Assembly: GCA_034509735.1 (NCBI GenBank)
Contig: JACGWO010000012.1
Location: 248,001-312,000 of the forward strand
DNA length: 64,000 nt
DNA from: Sesamum alatum
Lineage: Eukaryota > Streptophyta > Magnoliopsida > Lamiales > Pedaliaceae
Direction of reading: 5' to 3'
Numbering within the stretch: the stretch's first letter is position 1; every line of letters begins with the position of its first letter. Position numbers and translations under genes: made by a program. The notes under the pieces were generated by a model. It did no database searches, was not told the origin of the DNA, and was given only the letters and a program-made list of their open reading frames with translations. This document shows, in pieces, positions 59,296 to 64,000 of the stretch.

Positions 59296-62095
59296 TTATT
59301 CAACAGGGTGGCTCCATGGGATACGCCAAAGGCGGAAAAGGGCAAAACTTTGAAGCGTGGGCTTCAAGTCTTCTCCGCTGAGCGTGTGAGTACCTGGTCA
59401 AGAACAAGATTCACTAAAGCATTAACTGAAAGGGAGGAGTTTTGGAATCTACGAGCATTACGCTCACGCCAAATGTGATAAACAAGAGAGGCAAGGGTGG
59501 CACAGTATGCTGCGTTAATGATATGTTTACCACGCCATCAAATGGAGGCCCATCTGATGCCTAAAATCCACGAAGAATGAGGCCATTGAATCTTGGTACG
59601 CTGTCTAAGAAGGGAAAGGCATCTCCGGGAGAAAGTGCATTCAAAGAAGAGGTGAGCGTGGCTCTCAGCCATTCCAGAATTACAGAGGACGCACTCCCAA
59701 GAATCCGGTGGGCACCAAGGCTTATCCATTGTAGAGAGACGCTCTCTAATAGCGAGCCACAGAATAAAAAGATTTCGGTGTATGCGGAAAGGGCCATGGA
59801 ATAAGGAAGACCACTCCACCTTCGGTCCGGGGGGTTGGAAGATGCCCAGAGCGTCCGAGTTAGAGAGTGAACAGGGAGCTCCAAAAGAATCCGAGAGGGT
59901 CCAGGGGAGATCGTAGGGAGAGAAGCCAAGATATCAAAAAGCTCAAAATTTGTGATAGACCAGTTCCATTGCCCCGATCGGTTGACAGACCCCAAAGATG
60001 CATCGAGCGGGATGCCGGTGATGGTGGGACCCAGGGAAACCGGTGGATGAGAACACCTAGGGGGTGCCAAGGGTCCTGCCAAAGTTGAAACCGAGGGTCC
60101 AAGCCAATCTGATAACGAACCCCATTCAGAAGAAAATGACGAAGCCGAATCATTTTACGCCAACTCCAAGACCCAGTAGTCGGGGAGATAGTCCAAATAG
60201 TTGCTTTCCAAAGCCGATATTGCCAAATCCATTGAGCCCATATTGAGTGGGGAGAGCGCTGAAGGACATCCCATAAATGCCGGATCATAAGGGATTGATT
60301 TAAGGGAGCAATAGGTCTAATTCCAAGACCTCCCTCATCTTTTGGCTGACACACATGTTCCCAAGCGACTTTTGCATAACCTCTATCAGAATGCCTTGCC
60401 AAAGGAATTTACGGAATTTCTTCTCAATAATTTTAATGACTCCTTTCGGAAGGAAGAACGTTGAGCTCCAATAGGTGTGGAGAGAAGAGAGGACCCGATT
60501 TGATAAGTTGGACTCTTCCTGCAAAAGAGAGGGGGATACCCGCCCAACCCGCGATACGCTTATCAATCTTTTGGAGCAAAGGTTGACAGTTATGTAAAGT
60601 GAGGCGGGAGTGCAATAGGGGGAGACCAAGATATTTGAAGGGAGAAACACCATCTTGAAAACCAAGTTTATGATGGAGGTCCGGGCGCAGGGGCTCAGCT
60701 GACTTAGAGAGGATAAGTTGACTTTTATCACGGTTAACCTGAAGGCCCGAGGCGAGAGATAACCATTCCAGGGCGTCACTGAAAACCTGGATCGAGGGGG
60801 CTTCCGCACGGCAAAAGAGGATAAGGTCATCAGCAAAGGAAAGACAGAAGAGGCCCAGTTCCTTGCATTGCGGGTGAAATGCAAAGGGTTTTTCAGCAAT
60901 AGATTTTTGGAGCTGGAGATGAAAGACTTCCATGCATAAGACGAAGAGGTAGGGGGAGAGCGGATCTCCCTGTCGAAGTCCCCTACTACCTTGGAAAAAT
61001 CCATGGGGCTCACCGTTGAGGCAAATGGAGAATGAAGTGGTGGAAATGCATTCCTCAATCCATGCAATGAGGATATCTGAGAACTGGAATAGTCAAAGTA
61101 CTGCAATAATGAAGTCCCACTCAAGAGAGTCAAAAGCTTTCCGAAGGTCAACTTTAAGCGCGGCTCTAGGAGGACCACTTTTCCGGTCGTACCCGCTGAA
61201 TAGCTCTTGGGCAGAAGGATGTTGTCCGAATTCTTCTTCCTGGAACAAAGGCATTTTGTGATGGGCTGATAATGTGCTCAAGGGACTGGTTTGATGCGCT
61301 GAACAATGATCTTAGAGATGACCTTGTAGAGGATATTACAGCAAGAGATTGGACGAAAGTCATTCACAAACCCCGGGAGTTGAACTTTTGGGACAAGTGT
61401 AATGATGGTGGCATTGATTTGCTTAAGAATTCTACCGGAGAGGAAGAATTCCCGAATAGCAGCAACAAATTCATCCCCAATAATGGGCCAAGCATCTTTG
61501 AAGAAAGCAAGTGAGAAGCCATTGGGACATGGAGATTAATCATCCGGAATGTCAAAAAGAGCCGATTTGATGTCACCGTGTGTAATGGCCGGGTCATTCC
61601 AGAGCTTAATTCAACAGGGATAGAATACCAGAGGAAAGGAACCAAGTGGCTCAGTGAGACGGTGGATCGTCTTCCAGGGCCCCCGAGTAAGCGCTCATAA
61701 AAGCTCACGAATTCGGACTGCACCTCATTTGGGGAAGTGGAAGAGCCCTGTCATTATTGTGGATTTGGAAGACACGAAGTGCTGACGTCTTGCAGCCACT
61801 TTCCGGAAGAATAATTTCGAGCAATCATCACCCCCTTTAAGCCATAGCATTTTTTATCTTTGTTTAAGCATTTCCAATTCAAGAAAGGTAGTACGAGCAA
61901 CAAGGATTTTGCACAGGCACTCAATCTGCAGGAGGAGAGGTTGGTGCCATAGTCGGATCAAGTGCGTCTGCACAATAGATAAGAATTCCGTAGCCATTTT
62001 GACATTGGCCTATAAGTCACCCTTTTCCTTCCTCATACGACGGAAAATAGGTTTGAGGAGCTTAAGTTTCCTCGTGACTGAGTACAAAGAAGACC
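59296..62095 (-). pseudogene. LINE-a ORF2 (RT to C-terminal zinc region), minus strand
   Basis: From right to left: SEFVSFYERLLGGPGRRST (about 61723), ITLVPKVQLPGF-type sequence in shifted frames (61400-61490), LRKAFDSLEWDFIIAVL (about 61150-61093), CLSFADDLILFCRAEAPS with the FADD box at about 60830, SFAGRVQLIKS (about 60520), and a 180-codon frame at 60402-59860 (HSDRGYAKVAWEHVC). The zf-RVT region is at 59819-59538 (VEWSSLFHGPFRIHRN, AESHAHLFFECTFSRRCL). ORF2 ends WRIPWSHPVE and the stop at 59296-59298. At least five frame changes disable it. Confidence 0.9.
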
Positions 62096-62135
62096 CGTGA
62101 ATAGAAGTAGCCTAAGTCTTAAGTTTCCTCGTGAC

Positions 62136-64000
62136 TGACTCAATATTTTGCTATAAATATATTTGTATGGACTCTAATAATCAATATTAAAGCCACTCTT
62201 CAATTATATGACTAGGACTCCATCTTATACAACCTAATAATACACTAGGTCTACATCTAAAACACTCTTTTGAGCCATGGACTCAGCTTTGCACCTTTGC
62301 ACAACGATAAACTCCTTTAAATGTAGACACTTATTCCCTTTTATCTTTGCCATACCGAGGGTTGGGTCAACGTTCGTAATCAATCGTATGTCTGGATACA
62401 TGCCAAATACTCAACACAATCATAGAAAACACCTTGTGTTTTCAGTCCTTATCATTGACTGATAGATAACTCATATTTGGCAATAAATATATTCGTATTA
62501 ACTCTAATAATCAATATTAAAGCCACTCATCGATTATACGACTAGGACTCCATCTTACTCACCATAAAAATGCACCAGGACTACATCTAGAACACTCTTT
62601 CGAGCAATGGACTCAGCATTTTACCTTTGCGCAACGACAAACTCCTTTAAACAAGTTTATACACTAATGCACTTTTATCTTTGCCATATCGAGGGCTTGG
62701 AGAACCTTCATAAGCAATCGTACGTCCGGATACATGCCTAATACACAACACAATCGTAGAAAACACCTTCTGCTTTCAGTCCTTATCATTGACTGATAGA
62801 TGACTCAATTTTTGCTATAAATATATTTGTATTGATTCTAATAATCAATATTAAAGCCACTCTTTGATTATACAACTAGGACTCCATCTTATTCAACATA
62901 AAAATGCACCAGGACTACATATAGAACACTCTTTCGAGCCATAGACTCAGCTTTGTACCTTTGCGCAATGACAAACTCCTTTAAACAAGTTTAGACACTA
63001 ATGCACTTTTATCTTTGACATATCGAGGGCTTGGAGAACCTTGATAATCAATCGTACGTCCGGATATATGCCTAATACTCAACACAAGCGTAGGAAACAC
63101 GTTGTGCTTTCAGTCCTTATCATTGACTGATAGATAACTTATTTTTGGCTGTAAATTTATTCGTATTAACTCTAATAATCAATATTACAACCACTCATCG
63201 ACTATACGACTAGGACTCCATCTTATTCAACATAAAAATGCACCAAGACTACATCTAGAACACTCTTTCGAGCCATGGACTCAGCGCTGTACCTTTGCGC
63301 AACGACAAACTCCTTTGAATATAAAAATATTTGTATGGACTCTAATAATCAATATTAAAGTCATTCTTCAATTATATGACTAGGACTCCATCTTATACAA
63401 CATAAAATACACTAGGACTACATCTGGAACACTCTTTTGAGCCATGGACTCAGCTTTGTACCTTTGAGCAACGACAAACTCCTTTAAATAAATTTAGACA
63501 CCAATTCCCTTTTATCTTCGCCATATAGAGGGCTTGGAAAACCTTCATAATCGATCATACGTCCGGATAGATGCCTAATACTCAACACAATTGTAGGAAA
63601 CACCTTGTGTTTTCAGTCCTTATCATTGAATGATAGATGACTCATTTCTGGCTATAAATATATTCGTATTGACTCTAATAATAAATCTTAAAGCCACACT
63701 TCTACTATACGACTAGGACTCCATCTTATTCAACATAAAAATGCACCAGGACTACATCTAGAACACACTTTCGAGCCATGGACTCAGCTTTGTACCTTTG
63801 CGCAACGACAAACTCCTTTAAACAAGTTTAGACACTAACGCACTTTTATCTTTGCCATATCGAGGGATTGGAGAACCTTCACAATCAATCTATGTCCAGA
63901 TACAGGCCTAATACTCAACACAATTGTAGGAAACACCTTCTGCTTTCAGTCCTCATCATTGACTGATAGATGACTCATTTTTTGCTATAAATATATTCGT
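62136..64000. repeat. Sat333 tandem satellite, array 7 (continues past the window)
   Basis: This is about five and a half monomers, mainly type A with ATGCACCAGGACTAC and CTTTCGAGCC variants. At about 63315 a monomer is cut after CTCCTTTGAA and joined to ATAAAAATATTTGTATGG, skipping about 150 bp. The array runs to the last base. Confidence 0.95.

Larger units (their letters stand above)
58936..62144 (-). mobile_element. LINE-a, minus strand, with 9-bp TSD
   Basis: The element spans 58945-62135 between TGACTCAAT at 58936-58944 and 62136-62144. The left side is the inverted poly(A) with AGGTAAATGTAAA, the LINE-a end. It is 5'-truncated after the endonuclease: its first recognisable part matches about 42955 of the long copy (CTCAGTCACGAGGAAACTTAAG). 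The last 60 bp before the right TSD contain a short duplication (CTTAAGTTTCCTCGTGACTG at 62057 and 62117), probably filler made during 5' joining. Insertion is again in the T-rich position of the monomer. Confidence 0.93.

Noticed and set aside
1..64000. Host protein-coding genes, rRNA or tRNA genes, organelle insertions.
   Set aside because: After both strands were read, every coding-like region was explained by LINE, gypsy or gag-only elements, and the rest by satellite or LTR sequence.

Overview
The window is repeat DNA from a nuclear plant chromosome. I see no host gene. Plant origin is shown by L1-type LINEs with a DUF4283/CCHC ORF1 and a C-terminal zf-RVT region, by a Ty3/gypsy chromovirus and a gag-only LTR element whose primer-binding sites match the plant initiator-Met tRNA, and by a long AT-rich satellite. 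It is probably a flowering plant; I cannot name the species.

Backbone: about 26 to 27 kb is one tandem satellite with a monomer of about 333 bp (called Sat333 here). It lies at 596-4249, 6861-12880, 14599-19491, 44964-46022, 48045-48894, 50557-58944 and 62136-64000. The monomers fall into recognisable variants arranged in higher-order repeats: A/B dimers of about 670 bp, C-D-E trimers of about 1.0 kb, a block of about 1.63 kb and a second 1.0 kb duplication. Every other sequence in the window is a mobile element inserted in this array or in another element.

Mobile elements, left to right: a LINE-a remnant with an internal deletion (1-595); a 5'-truncated LINE-a (4250-6860, +); a 5'-truncated LINE-b (12891-14598, -, target-site duplication); a gypsy cluster (19492-29752) of partial pol, LTR remnant, full gag-pol interior, 3' LTR, partial pol and 3' LTR; a long LINE-a (29753-32566 plus 42874-44138, +) split by a minus-strand LTR element that carries only gag (32567-42873, TSD CATGC), whose 3' LTR is itself interrupted by a solo gypsy LTR (33695-34528, TSD GTAGC); an inverted LINE-a fragment (44139-44963, -) joined at a palindrome; a solo LTR related to the gag-only element (46023-48044, TSD CTTTG); a second LINE-b (48895-50556, -); and a LINE-a with a 9-bp TSD (58945-62135, -).

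The nesting gives a relative history: satellite first, then gypsy and LINE-a insertions, then the gag-only element into LINE-a ORF2, then the gypsy solo LTR into that element's LTR. All reading frames are broken, many by single-base indels next to homopolymers, so part of the damage may be uncorrected long-read error. The points most worth following up are the higher-order satellite structure with a chromovirus whose pol frame runs into its LTR (a possible centromeric or pericentromeric domain), the repeated LINE insertion at one monomer position, and the gag-only LTR element with its GC-rich leader island.
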